Positions 26,371 through 35,178 of a stretch of DNA of 64,000 nucleotides are shown here, piece after piece. The notes beneath the pieces were generated by a model, which was not told the DNA's origin, searched no databases, and worked only from the letters and a program-made list of their open reading frames with translations. Both the position numbers and the translations under genes were made by a program. Position 1 is the stretch's first letter; each line of letters opens with the position of its first letter. Source of the DNA: Fictibacillus phosphorivorans. Lineage in GTDB: Bacteria > Bacillota > Bacilli > Bacillales > Fictibacillaceae. Where the stretch lies: positions 2,926,055-2,990,054 of the forward strand of contig NZ_VDZU01000001.1 in NCBI RefSeq assembly GCF_007673525.1. The letters are read 5' to 3'.

Positions 26371-26395
26371 AAAACGAGCAGATCATTTTCTGCTC
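26371..26395 (-). terminator. Terminator of the ynj-like operon
   Basis: GAGCAGA / TCTGCTC with a 6-base loop, followed by G and seven T on the minus strand. Confidence 0.8.
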
Positions 26396-26403
26396 CTAAC
26401 ACT

Positions 26404-27831
26404 CTATCTAAACCAACTGATGTACTTTTTTGTTAGTTTTGGCAATGTTCCGCTAAACAACTTGCTCCTCCAGTACAGATCAGCTGTACGCTGAATAGCA
26501 GCGGCATGATTAGGATATGGATAGATCATCTGTGAAAGGTCTCCAATTTTGCTTCCCTTTTTCAATGCAAAAATAACAGTCTGCATCCAATCACCACTAC
26601 CATTCCCTATTGCATGCCCACCCAGGATCTTACCATTCTGATCCGTAATAAATTTTATCAAACCGTCCGCTTCGTGATCCGAGATAAACCGATCAACATC
26701 AGTTAAAGGAATTTCATAAACCGAAAACTTAATTCCTATCTTTCTCGCTTCTTGTTCCGTCATACCTACATGAAAAATCTCTGGTTGGGTATAGATGTTC
26801 CAGGGAATGTGATTGTAGCTCATTTTCTTTGGTACACCAAGGATTGCATTCTGAACGACAACTTTTCCTTCTTCCCCAGCTACATGTGTAAAAGCGAATT
26901 TGCCGTTAATGTCACCGATTGCATAGATATGGGGTACATTCGTCTGCAACTTTTCATTTGTAGGAATGAACCCTCGCTTATCTTGAGATACCCCTGCAAC
27001 ATTCAGATTCAAACTGTCACTATTCGGTTTTCTGCCGACAGCCAAAAGAATCTGATCAAATTCCTCTGTATATTGCTCATGACCTTTGTTAATCACAACT
27101 CTTTTTCTTCCGTTTGATGCTACCTGTACTTTTTCTACTTCTGAATTTAATTGAATCGTTAACTCCTTCTCCAATATGGAAACCGCTGCTTTTCGGATAC
27201 TTTCATCTTCTGTTGCTAGGAGTTTCTTTCCCTTTTCAACGATAGTAACTTTTGAGCCTAAACGTGATAGAGCTTGTGATAATTCCAGCCCTATGGGGCC
27301 ACCGCCAATTACAAGAATCTTATCTGGCAATTCTTTTTGCTTAAATAAGTTTTCGTTCGACCAAAACCCCGCATCCTGCAAACCATCAATCGGTGGTACG
27401 AGAGGTCGTGAGCCGGCAGCAATAACGATCCTTTTCCCGTATATCTCTTGCTCATCAACTCTCACAGTGTTTGCCGAGGTAAATGTTCCCGATCCCTTAT
27501 AAAGGTCGACACCTAGTGATGTAAATCGTTCATCACTATCATGCTTTTGGATCGCTTGTATGGATTGCTGTACACGTTCATTGACTTTTTCTAAGTCAAC
27601 AGATCCAGAAACATCTAGACCAAGTTCCTTCCCTTTGGTTCTAGCAGTAAAAATATCCTTTGAAGCTTGTATAAAAGCTTTTGAAGGAACGCAGCCAACG
27701 TGAAGACAATCACCACCTAGATGCCGTTCTTTTTCAATTAGAGCTACTTTCGCTCCAAGAGAGCTAGCTCCAGAAGCTACCGTAAGCCCTCCAGCACCTC
27801 CACCGATAATAATAACATCATAATTCTTCAC
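26404..27831 (-). CDS. Pyridine nucleotide-disulfide oxidoreductase (mercuric reductase/Lpd-like)
   Basis: A 475-residue class I disulfide oxidoreductase: FAD motif IIIGGGAGGLTVASGA (6-21), redox pair in GGDCLHVGCVPSK (Cys at about 42 and 47), NAD motif ILVIGGGPIGLELSQALSRLG (about 176-196), IYAIGDI (about 306-312) and a dimerisation domain with GGHAIGNGSGDWMQ. No N-terminal metal-binding HMA domain and no terminal CC pair, so it is not a genuine mercuric reductase. Last gene of the ynjBCD-like operon, overlapping the CDP-alcohol phosphatidyltransferase gene by 4 bp. Substrate unknown. Confidence 0.85.
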   Translation of the reverse strand: MKNYDVIIIGGGAGGLTVASGASSLGAKVALIEKERHLGGDCLHVGCVPSKAFIQASKDIFTARTKGKELGLDVSGSVDLEKVNERVQQSIQAIQKHDSDERFTSLGVDLYKGSGTFTSANTVRVDEQEIYGKRIVIAAGSRPLVPPIDGLQDAGFWSNENLFKQKELPDKILVIGGGPIGLELSQALSRLGSKVTIVEKGKKLLATEDESIRKAAVSILEKELTIQLNSEVEKVQVASNGRKRVVINKGHEQYTEEFDQILLAVGRKPNSDSLNLNVAGVSQDKRGFIPTNEKLQTNVPHIYAIGDINGKFAFTHVAGEEGKVVVQNAILGVPKKMSYNHIPWNIYTQPEIFHVGMTEQEARKIGIKFSVYEIPLTDVDRFISDHEADGLIKFITDQNGKILGGHAIGNGSGDWMQTVIFALKKGSKIGDLSQMIYPYPNHAAAIQRTADLYWRSKLFSGTLPKLTKKYISWFR

Positions 27832-28427
27832 ATCTCTCCCTCCTTGTGTTGCAAGATTTCCTTAGCTTCAAGCAATCTTTGCAAAGCTGTATAAAGTTCA
27901 ATTACAAAAAATAGTAATGTTATAACCGTCAAATAATTTGAGAATACAATCATAAGACTGAACAAAATAAACCCTTCTGTACGTTCGGCTAAACCTGCTT
28001 GATAATAGAAAGACTTCATACCTTGCTTCTCACTCACTGCTCCTACTGTTAGAAAGATTGTCATCGATACAATAATTGACACGGATAAGAGCAAAAGTGG
28101 AAGCTGCGAATCAGGAAAAGCTATCGCTAACCCAATGATCACACTAATCTCAACAATCCGATCAAAGGTAATATCTAATACAGTTCCCCATGGAGAAGGT
28201 TTTGTAAGTCGTGCCATCGTACCATCAACTGCATCGAGAAATCCAGAAAACCATAGCGCACATACAGCTAGGATTGGCTGATCAAAATAGATCGACACAC
28301 CTGATGTACTTCCAATGATAAAGGCGATCCAAGTAACTTGATTCGCACTCAATCCCGCTTTTATTAATAATCTCGCCGTACTCAAAATAGTCGGCTGTAC
28401 ATACTTTCTTGCATGAGTATCTAGCAT
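27828..28427 (-). CDS. CDP-alcohol phosphatidyltransferase, YnjF-like
   Basis: A 199-residue membrane protein with the family signature DAVDGTMAR ... GTVLDITFDR at about 66-92 carrying the four metal-binding Asp, and about five helices. The family transfers a phosphatidyl group from CDP-diacylglycerol to an alcohol. Start set at the ATG at 28427 after GGGAG; the frame is open further up without a good start. It lies downstream of YnjB, YnjC and YnjD homologues, the same neighbourhood as ynjF in Escherichia coli. Alcohol substrate unknown. Confidence 0.85.
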   Translation of the reverse strand: MLDTHARKYVQPTILSTARLLIKAGLSANQVTWIAFIIGSTSGVSIYFDQPILAVCALWFSGFLDAVDGTMARLTKPSPWGTVLDITFDRIVEISVIIGLAIAFPDSQLPLLLLSVSIIVSMTIFLTVGAVSEKQGMKSFYYQAGLAERTEGFILFSLMIVFSNYLTVITLLFFVIELYTALQRLLEAKEILQHKEGEM

Positions 28428-28468
28428 CAACTTCTCCCTCACTTTTAATTTCCAGCTGATAAGTATCG

Positions 28469-28600
28469 TTAAATCTGTTTTTTCAGTACAAGAAAAACGG
28501 TTATTGAAACACATAAAACAAATGTGATGTACAGCATGTATGCATGTTCAGTTGCCGTGCTTGATCCTAGAAACGTGTATGCCAAATAACGAAAAGAATA
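28469..28600 (-). other. Possible remnant of a membrane protein gene
   Basis: Between the ATP-binding gene and the phosphatidyltransferase gene, a 43-codon stretch is open without a start codon and would encode YLAYTFLGSSTATEHAYMLY and a hydrophobic helix ending in VLKKQI. It may be the tail of a deleted operon member, or chance. Confidence 0.3.
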
Positions 28601-28625
28601 TTAGAGAAAATCGTTTTCTGCTCTC

Positions 28626-29561
28626 TTATCTCTCCACTTCGAAAACCTTTACATGTTCTCCAACATTCACCTTTTCACGAGTTGTTAACGTAATGATGGC
28701 TTCTGAATGTTCAATAGACAAAACACAATGAAACTTCCCGTCTTGATAATATGTTTCTATCACTTCAGCTTTTCTTCCATTTTGATTATCATGTCTTCCT
28801 AACTTAAGACTGCTTACGGGGATGAAGCGCTCTTCCGTCCAAATACCACCTTGAAGAAACGAAGCTACAAATGGATTAAATGGAGATTCATATAAAACAT
28901 GTGGGCTATCAAGCTGTTGGAGCTTACCTTTATTTAAAACGGCTACACGATCTCCAAGAGCCATCGCTTCCTCCAAATCATGTGTGACGAACAATACGGT
29001 TATGTTTTCCGATTTTAATAGATGTTTGATCCATCTCCTCGTCTCTTTTCGAAGTTCCGTATCTAGACTTGAGAACGGTTCATCCAATAAAAGAACTTTT
29101 GGATGTACGATCAAAGACCGTGCCAAAGCTGCACGTTGTTTCTGACCGCCAGAAATCTCATGAGGAAAATCGGATTCTAAACCTTCTAAGCCCACTCTTT
29201 TCATCATTTCTTTACTTTTCTCATATCTCTTTTTTTTACTGACTTTTGCCATCTTTAGTCCGAAAGCAACATTTTCTAAGACATTCATATGTGGAAATAG
29301 AAGTGATTCTTGAAACATATATACCACTGGCCTTTGTTGTGGAGGTACATTTGTTATTTGTTCACCATCAATCATGATCTCTCCAGTGTCTGCTTTCTCT
29401 AATCCAGCAATCAGTCGAAGTAAAGTAGATTTCCCAGTTCCAGAAGGACCGACTACGGAAATAATCTCTCCTTTTCTTACACGCAGTTGATTCAAGTTCA
29501 GTACTTCTTTATCTTTGTACACTTTTCTGATATCACTTAACTCTATAAAATGAGATTCCAT
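28626..29561 (-). CDS. ABC transporter ATP-binding protein, YnjD-like
   Basis: A 311-residue ATPase: Walker A GPSGTGKST (about 38-46), Q-loop in YMFQESLLFPHMNV, signature SGGQKQR (about 137-143), Walker B VLLLDEPFSSLD (about 157-168), switch His in FVTHDLEEAMALGDR, and a C-terminal TOBE-like region (about 230-311). It energises the importer encoded by the two upstream genes; 3 bp separate it from the permease gene. Confidence 0.9.
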   Translation of the reverse strand: MESHFIELSDIRKVYKDKEVLNLNQLRVRKGEIISVVGPSGTGKSTLLRLIAGLEKADTGEIMIDGEQITNVPPQQRPVVYMFQESLLFPHMNVLENVAFGLKMAKVSKKKRYEKSKEMMKRVGLEGLESDFPHEISGGQKQRAALARSLIVHPKVLLLDEPFSSLDTELRKETRRWIKHLLKSENITVLFVTHDLEEAMALGDRVAVLNKGKLQQLDSPHVLYESPFNPFVASFLQGGIWTEERFIPVSSLKLGRHDNQNGRKAEVIETYYQDGKFHCVLSIEHSEAIITLTTREKVNVGEHVKVFEVER

Positions 29562-29564
29562 TCT

Positions 29565-31238
29565 TCACCTCGGTTGTTTTGGAATAACAAGTCTTAAGGT
29601 ACCTTCTATTAACAGCCACACAACTATAGGGATCATGGCAAATAGAATCGAAAAACTTGCGATCACTGCGTCATTTGTTGTTTGAAAATAAGGAAAGAAT
29701 AAGATTGCCATCGTGTTAACTTCTCCCCCACCAATTAGTGCTGTTAAAAAATACTGTCCGAGTGAAATTACAGTAACAAGAAAAACAACACTTCTGATAC
29801 TCGGAATAAGCTGTGGAAGATAAACATTTCGGAACACTCCCCATGCACCTGCACCAAGTGATACTGCAATTTCTTCCTGTCTTTTGCCAATTCGCTCATA
29901 ACCTGCGCGCAATACTTTGATCGTGTAAGGAAGAGTTGGTAATAGGTGGACAATCACTACTCCTGTCCAATGATTAGCAATTCCGATTTTAATAAAGGTT
30001 AGATGTACGCCAAGCGCGATTACGATTGAGGGTATTAAGATAGGAGACAATAATAAAGTCTCTACCAAACTTTTACCTTGAAAAATATGGAACGCGAGAC
30101 CCTTAGCAGCTGGAAGTCCAATCAAGAGATTAAGCAATAATACTAGCAAGCTGATTCCTAACGAAGTATATACAGCCTCTATAAATTTTGGTCCATGCCA
30201 TAACATCTCGTGCCAGCCACGGATCGTTAATGAGCTTGGAAGGAGTTCTCCATATGTCCATCTTTGAACAAAGCTGGTCAACACCAAAATGAATATTGGC
30301 AGCAACGTCATACCTAACATCACAAAAAATAAGACTCTTGAATACTTGCGATTTTCTGCTTGTAAGTCGTGAAATGCACCAGAGCTTTGAGCTAAATGAA
30401 TCCTTCCTTTCCTAGTGAACAAGTATGTCAAAAACACAATAAGCACAATAAATAGGGTCAAAATAACCATAGCTGCAAAAGCGTACGGTTGTTTTGTCCA
30501 GTCTGATCCAAAGAACCAGTCATAGCTGATGACAGGAATCATCTTAGGATAGGTTGCTCCTAGGAGTGCAGGAACTTCATAAGCGGAAACAACAAAAGCG
30601 AAAACGATAAAAAACGTTTCTAACATAACGGGAAAAACGTATGGTCTCTCAACATGCCAGAATACATCCCATCTTCTTCCTCCAAGGGTATACACCAGCT
30701 CTTTCTGCGGGCTCGATAATTGTTCATATACTGGAAGAAGCATCAGGATTACAAAAGGTACCTCTTTCCACACATAAGTGATGATGATACCTATTCCAAA
30801 AGAATCTTTGAACAGGTTAGGAAACTCATTTGGCTGGTCATGTAGTCCCATTCCATTTAATAACGAAGAAATATACCCCGTTTGAGAAAAGAGAAGAAAT
30901 AACATATATCCCCAAATAAAATGCGGAAAGACCATCGGCATCCAGGCAATTAACTTTGGAAACTTACTTCTTAAAACCGGATAGAGTGATCTCACAAGGA
31001 TAAGCCCTATTAGAAGGGAAATAATCGTTGATATAAAAGCAATTCGAAGACTGTATAGAATAGATGTAATAAAGATTTCATCACTTAACAGCTCTCGATA
31101 AATACTTAAGGTTGGTTGATTGTAATACTTAATACTCTCTAGAAACGCCATTACTATTCCATAGCCGAGGAGAAGAATGGTTATTAGAACAGCTGGAGCC
31201 ATAAGTACATAAGGATTACTTGTTCTGAACCACTTCAT
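29565..31238 (-). CDS. ABC transporter permease, fused double domain, YnjC-like
   Basis: A 557-residue permease containing two binding-protein-dependent transport inner-membrane domains in one chain (about twelve helices). EAA-like loops are visible in each half: YTLGGRRWDVFWHVERPYVFP near 190 and AVSLGAGAWGVFRNVYLPQL near 470. Fused permeases of this size are typical of the YnjC and iron/thiamine groups. Its start overlaps the end of the binding-protein gene by 23 bp, indicating translational coupling. Confidence 0.9.
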   Translation of the reverse strand: MKWFRTSNPYVLMAPAVLITILLLGYGIVMAFLESIKYYNQPTLSIYRELLSDEIFITSILYSLRIAFISTIISLLIGLILVRSLYPVLRSKFPKLIAWMPMVFPHFIWGYMLFLLFSQTGYISSLLNGMGLHDQPNEFPNLFKDSFGIGIIITYVWKEVPFVILMLLPVYEQLSSPQKELVYTLGGRRWDVFWHVERPYVFPVMLETFFIVFAFVVSAYEVPALLGATYPKMIPVISYDWFFGSDWTKQPYAFAAMVILTLFIVLIVFLTYLFTRKGRIHLAQSSGAFHDLQAENRKYSRVLFFVMLGMTLLPIFILVLTSFVQRWTYGELLPSSLTIRGWHEMLWHGPKFIEAVYTSLGISLLVLLLNLLIGLPAAKGLAFHIFQGKSLVETLLLSPILIPSIVIALGVHLTFIKIGIANHWTGVVIVHLLPTLPYTIKVLRAGYERIGKRQEEIAVSLGAGAWGVFRNVYLPQLIPSIRSVVFLVTVISLGQYFLTALIGGGEVNTMAILFFPYFQTTNDAVIASFSILFAMIPIVVWLLIEGTLRLVIPKQPR

Positions 31239-32457
31239 TAACCCAATTCTCCTTCAGCCATGCAACATACTCTGAATCTACTTCTGGCTGCAAATATTTT
31301 TTTAAAGTTTCAGCGGGTAAAACCGATTCTCCACGTTTAATGGTTTGAAGTTTCTTTTGATCTGCCGCTGAAAGTCGCGCTGGATCAAGGGACATATTCT
31401 CACCCCAAAATTCCGAGTCTAACTTTGTTAACTGAGCTTCAGGAGAAAGCATAAAATTAATAGCAATCATCGCACCCTCTTTGTTGGGACTATTAAAAGG
31501 AATCGCTAAAAAGTGAGCATTTCCTAAAGAACCTGATTTCATAACGAACGATCTGGTGGATGCGGGAAACACACTTTGTTTTATTAATTTCTCTGCTCGT
31601 GCCTCGTTATAACCCATCGTGATATATACTTCGCCTTTGCTATACAAACGATCAAGTTCTGTTAAATTATTTGGATAGGTCTTCCCTTCTCTCCATAAAT
31701 AAGGTTTGATCTCGTTCAAATAATCCCACATCTTCACACTATTTTTCTGGGCAAAATCCTCATCATAGCCACTGTCCAAAATGTTTTTTACGTTCCCACT
31801 AGACTCATAAAATAGTTGACGTACAAAAGCATTACCTGTAAAGTCCGCAGGATCAGGGTATGTAAATTTCCCTGGATTTTCTTTTACCCACTGAGCTAAT
31901 TCTTCAAATGTTTGAGGTGGATTTGGCACCTTTTCTTCATCATATTGATAAACGAACTGCACTTTCCCCCAAGGTGCTTCTAAGCCCTCTGTTTTTGTTC
32001 CAAAGTCATATTGAATATCTAATGACTTAGCATCCACATATTTTTTGTAGTTTGGCATCTTATCGACAAAGGGACCATACAACAGCCCATTGTCTTTTGC
32101 ATTTTTAAAATTCTCACCATTGATCCAGATGATATCCATATTTCCAGCATCTTTCCCTGCTCTTTTTTCATTCGCTAGCTTTTTTAAGAACTCTGGAGCA
32201 TCCATCGGTACTCGTTTCAGTGTAATGTTATAATCTTTCTTTAAACGTGGAGCAACCCATTCATCCATATAACGATTGATCCCTGTGTCTCCACCCCACA
32301 TGTACATTCTGACTGTCTTGTTCTTAGTGGTCTCTTCAATTTCTCGCCAATCTTTTTTTAATATGTCTTTAGATTCTTTTGCTGCATCCGTTGATGGGGA
32401 ACATGCTGACACGAATAATAGCAGCATTACCCAAACCAACATTCTCATTTTTTTCAT
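31216..32457 (-). CDS. ABC transporter substrate-binding lipoprotein, YnjB-like
   Basis: A 413-residue lipoprotein: signal with lipobox FVSAC near residue 20, then an extracytoplasmic solute-binding fold (TVRMYMWGGDTGINRYMDEWV at the start of the mature domain, later GKFTYPDPADFTGNAFVRQL and YITMGYNEARAEKLI). Those segments and the fused permease point to the YnjB family, whose ligand is not established. GGAGGG lies 10 bases before the ATG at 32457; an earlier in-frame ATG has no ribosome binding site. First gene of the operon. Confidence 0.85.
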   Translation of the reverse strand: MKKMRMLVWVMLLLFVSACSPSTDAAKESKDILKKDWREIEETTKNKTVRMYMWGGDTGINRYMDEWVAPRLKKDYNITLKRVPMDAPEFLKKLANEKRAGKDAGNMDIIWINGENFKNAKDNGLLYGPFVDKMPNYKKYVDAKSLDIQYDFGTKTEGLEAPWGKVQFVYQYDEEKVPNPPQTFEELAQWVKENPGKFTYPDPADFTGNAFVRQLFYESSGNVKNILDSGYDEDFAQKNSVKMWDYLNEIKPYLWREGKTYPNNLTELDRLYSKGEVYITMGYNEARAEKLIKQSVFPASTRSFVMKSGSLGNAHFLAIPFNSPNKEGAMIAINFMLSPEAQLTKLDSEFWGENMSLDPARLSAADQKKLQTIKRGESVLPAETLKKYLQPEVDSEYVAWLKENWVNEVVQNK

Positions 32458-32668
32458 CGTATACTCACCCTCCACTAAGCTAACGTTACTTCTCTTCATT
32501 TGGTTCATTCTTTTTATTGGTAATTTATTGTTTCCCTTTTTTTGTCCAACTCACGTACAAAAAATGGAGAAATTTTGTATATTTTTTTATATATGTATTG
32601 AAAGCTATGAATCTCAAGAAAAATGATAAAAAAAGGCTGTTTTCGCAAACTTTGTTGCATTTGAAAGT
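32458..32668. other. AT-rich promoter region of the ynj-like operon
   Basis: No gene seen. The region is very AT-rich and presumably carries the operon promoter; I could not single out a convincing -35/-10 pair. Confidence 0.4.
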
Positions 32669-32796
32669 GTTGATTTCCGTTCCAGGCTGCTCGCTTTCCA
32701 CGGGGCAGGCGCTGAGCCACATTCGTACGTTTCACTCTTAAGTGTCTCAGCTGCCCGCCTGTCCCGTAGGAGTCTCGCACCTTCCACTACAATCAA
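32669..32796. repeat. GC-rich dispersed palindromic repeat of Bacillaceae type
   Basis: A 128-bp block from GTTGATTTCCGTTCCAGG to CCTTCCACTACAATCAAT, far richer in G+C than its flanks. Its two halves are partly complementary (GGGGCAGGCGCTGAG against CTCAGCTGCCCGCCTGTCCC). I recall closely similar intergenic elements in many copies across Bacillus-group genomes, with GGAAAGCGAGC and GGAAGGTGCGAGACTCC blocks. It encodes no protein. Confidence 0.65.
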
Positions 32797-32847
32797 TTAG
32801 CAAGGGTGACAAGGAGTTTAAAGCAACAATCTTTTAGAAAAGAGCGT

Positions 32848-32882
32848 AAAAAAAGAGGCCTTTGACAAAGAACCTCTTTTTT
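32848..32882 (-). terminator. Terminator of the aminopeptidase gene
   Basis: AAAAAAAGAGG / CCTCTTTTTT arms with an inner CTTTG...CAAAG stem and T-runs. Confidence 0.85.
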
Positions 32883-32891
32883 CAAAACCTA

Positions 32892-34160
32892 TTAAGCTTT
32901 TACCGCATGAACACCTTGAGTAGCCATAAACTCTTCAATTTCCTCTACCTCACGGAAAATATCTTTAGACAAGTTCTCGAATCCATCTTCTGTTACTAAG
33001 ATGTCATCCTCAATTCGAATACCGATCGCTTCCTCCTCAATATAAAGTCCAGGCTCAATCGTTATGACCATTCCAGGCTCTAAAATACGATCTTTGTACG
33101 AACCGACATCATGGGTATCAAGTCCAAGGAAATGGCTCACACCATGATAGTAATACTTGGAGATTTCATCGTCATTTTGTATCAAACCGATACGTCTGCA
33201 CTCTTCTGCTAACACTTTTTTCGTATGATTATTAAGTTCGGCAAAGGCAAGACCTGGCTTAATGATAGCCGTCGTTTCTTTTAGCGCTTTAAGTACGATA
33301 TTGTAGAGAACCTTTTGACGATCTGTAAACTTCCCATCTACAGGAAACGTATAACTGATATCCGCGTTATAATAATCCTTTTGTGCTCCTAGATCGAGAA
33401 GAACGAGCTCACCGGGATTCGTTTGTGCGCTATTATGCTCATAATGAAGAATCGTAGCATTTTTTCCGCTTGCCGTAATCGTCTTAAACGCGAAATCACG
33501 AACTCCGTTGGATTTTAAAGTAAAATCAAAATGTGCTTCAAGTTGATTCTCCTTCATTCCAGCTTTCGCGTGTTTCAGCACATTATAGATGCCTTCTTTC
33601 GTAATGGAGATCGCTTCTTTAATCTTTTGAATCTCTTCTGTCGTTTTGAACACACGCAGTTCAGTAACTTCATGATATACGTTGTGAATCGTCACATGCG
33701 GATAATGTTCTCGAATATGCTTTGCGAATTGTGATGTTTCAGATGGGGCACCTGTCCACCCACGGCGTTCTAGATCTAAACAAACATACTGAGCTTGATT
33801 TGTAAAGAATTGACTGGCAACAAACGACTCAAAGCTATCCACATATTTGATATCTTTTATCCCTGATTGATGCTCTGCTTCCTCTTTAGAAACGGTTTTC
33901 CCGACCCACTTTTCCATGACCGGATCAGCTTTTTCGATAAAAAGTGTTTCTTCAAATTTTTCGCCGCTCTTTTTTAGTACGAGGATCACGTTCTGTTCTG
34001 AAATCCCAGATAGATAGTAAAAGTTTCGGTTTGGTGTGAATGGGTATTGTTCATCAGCTGATTTTTGCGGAGCTTTTCCTGCAAAAAGAATAGTTAAAGA
34101 TTCCTCTGGAAGCACTTCTTTTAATCTGCTTCGATTACGTTCAAAAAAATAAGATTCCAT
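32892..34160 (-). CDS. pepP: Xaa-Pro aminopeptidase, M24B family
   Basis: A 422-residue metallopeptidase: AMP_N domain (about 1-135, SADEQYPFTPNRNFYYLSGI) and a pita-bread catalytic domain (about 165-410). Metal ligands are visible as the two Asp in LLDLGAQKDYYNADISYTFP, His in SHFLGLDTHDVG, Glu in VITIEPGLYIEEE and Glu in GIRIEDDILVTEDG. It removes N-terminal residues preceding proline. Cytoplasmic, monocistronic. The symbol follows the AMP_N-containing PepP group. Confidence 0.88.
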   Translation of the reverse strand: MESYFFERNRSRLKEVLPEESLTILFAGKAPQKSADEQYPFTPNRNFYYLSGISEQNVILVLKKSGEKFEETLFIEKADPVMEKWVGKTVSKEEAEHQSGIKDIKYVDSFESFVASQFFTNQAQYVCLDLERRGWTGAPSETSQFAKHIREHYPHVTIHNVYHEVTELRVFKTTEEIQKIKEAISITKEGIYNVLKHAKAGMKENQLEAHFDFTLKSNGVRDFAFKTITASGKNATILHYEHNSAQTNPGELVLLDLGAQKDYYNADISYTFPVDGKFTDRQKVLYNIVLKALKETTAIIKPGLAFAELNNHTKKVLAEECRRIGLIQNDDEISKYYYHGVSHFLGLDTHDVGSYKDRILEPGMVITIEPGLYIEEEAIGIRIEDDILVTEDGFENLSKDIFREVEEIEEFMATQGVHAVKA

Positions 34161-34277
34161 GTGGATCCTCCTTAAATCGTTTTAAAAACGACTGATTAGT
34201 TTATTTATATATGTATATAGTATAAAGATTTTTTGATAGTAATAACAGCTTTTTTCAGAATTTTATAAATGTGGTAA

Positions 34278-34757
34278 TTATACCTTTTCGTAATTCTCCA
34301 GAGTATGTTCTTCAATAAAAGCGTTGTACCGTTTCTGATCTATAAACGCTTTTATATGTCTTTGTACTTTGGGGTACAGAGTGATTTGTTCTAAATCCTT
34401 AAGGGGAATCCATTTTACGCCAGTCTGATTCAGATCTGGCTTATCCGGTAATTTCGGTTCGGAGTCTCCTATACGAGTGCACTCAAACATGAGTCCTAGT
34501 GAATGTGTTGTTCCATATCTATTATCAATAAGATGTGGTGCATATTCATACGTGAACGCGAGTGGACCAACATTTACTTCTATTGCTGCCTCTTCTCTCG
34601 CTTCGCGTTTTGCTGCTTCTTTAACAGATTCATTTGGTTCAACCCCACCTGCCGGTAAATTGTAATGAAGGCCATTCTCATCATCAAACTCTATTAACAG
34701 GATAGCATCGTTTTCAATAATCAAAGCACCTGCTCTAACACGAATGGGATAGCTCAT
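34278..34757 (-). CDS. Nudix hydrolase
   Basis: A 159-residue protein with a Nudix box at about 38-60 (GGVEPNESVKEAAKREAREE), in which the last Gly of the consensus REUXEEXGU is Ala. The REAREE metal-binding Glu are kept. Start codon directly abuts the stop of the upstream Nudix gene, so the two are translationally coupled. Substrate is some nucleoside diphosphate derivative; not assignable. Confidence 0.85.
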   Translation of the reverse strand: MSYPIRVRAGALIIENDAILLIEFDDENGLHYNLPAGGVEPNESVKEAAKREAREEAAIEVNVGPLAFTYEYAPHLIDNRYGTTHSLGLMFECTRIGDSEPKLPDKPDLNQTGVKWIPLKDLEQITLYPKVQRHIKAFIDQKRYNAFIEEHTLENYEKV

Positions 34758-35120
34758 TTACACTACCTCCATATTCTTTAACACCATTTCAACTACAGGT
34801 CTTGAAACATCATCAAAATAACGATCACCTTTTAGATCAATCCATCGTACGTCAAGTATGTCTTCATCATCTTCAATAGAGAGGGTCCCTGAGATCAGTT
34901 CACAAAGGAATGTTTGTTTCTCTTTACTCTGAAACAGGGATCTTATTATTTTTACGGTATAGCCTGTTTCCTCCAGCACTTCTCTTAGGCATGCTTGTTC
35001 AAAGTTTTCTCCTTCCTCTACTCCACCGCCTGGAAAATTCCATACAATATCCCCACGTTTTACTTTTTGATGTACTAACAAAACCTTGCCTTCATGAACC
35101 ACAACACCTTGCGCTAACAT
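34758..35120 (-). CDS. Nudix hydrolase (second, upstream gene)
   Basis: A 120-residue protein with a perfect Nudix box at about 27-49 (GGVEEGENFEQACLREVLEE then TGY). GGGGGAG 7 bases before the ATG at 35120 sets the start; the frame opens 36 bases earlier. It forms an operon with the Nudix gene that follows with no gap. Two different Nudix enzymes in tandem suggest a housecleaning function. Confidence 0.87.
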   Translation of the reverse strand: MLAQGVVVHEGKVLLVHQKVKRGDIVWNFPGGGVEEGENFEQACLREVLEETGYTVKIIRSLFQSKEKQTFLCELISGTLSIEDDEDILDVRWIDLKGDRYFDDVSRPVVEMVLKNMEVV

Positions 35121-35145
35121 CTTTACTCCCCCTAGTGACAGAATA

Positions 35146-35173
35146 AAGCTAACCAAAAGGTATTGGTTAGCTT
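35146..35173 (-). terminator. Terminator-like hairpin after pepT
   Basis: Perfect 11-bp arms AAGCTAACCAA / TTGGTTAGCTT, 6-base loop; the T-run on the minus strand is short, so it is less certain. Confidence 0.55.
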
Positions 35174-35178
35174 AGTAG

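Noticed and set aside
26404..27831. Mercuric reductase and a mercury-resistance operon
   Set aside because: No HMA domain, no C-terminal Cys pair, and no merR, merT or merP nearby.
32525..32796. Several minus-strand frames of 60-88 codons across the GC-rich repeat
   Set aside because: They arise from the repeat itself in three frames, share no ribosome binding site and have no protein-like composition.
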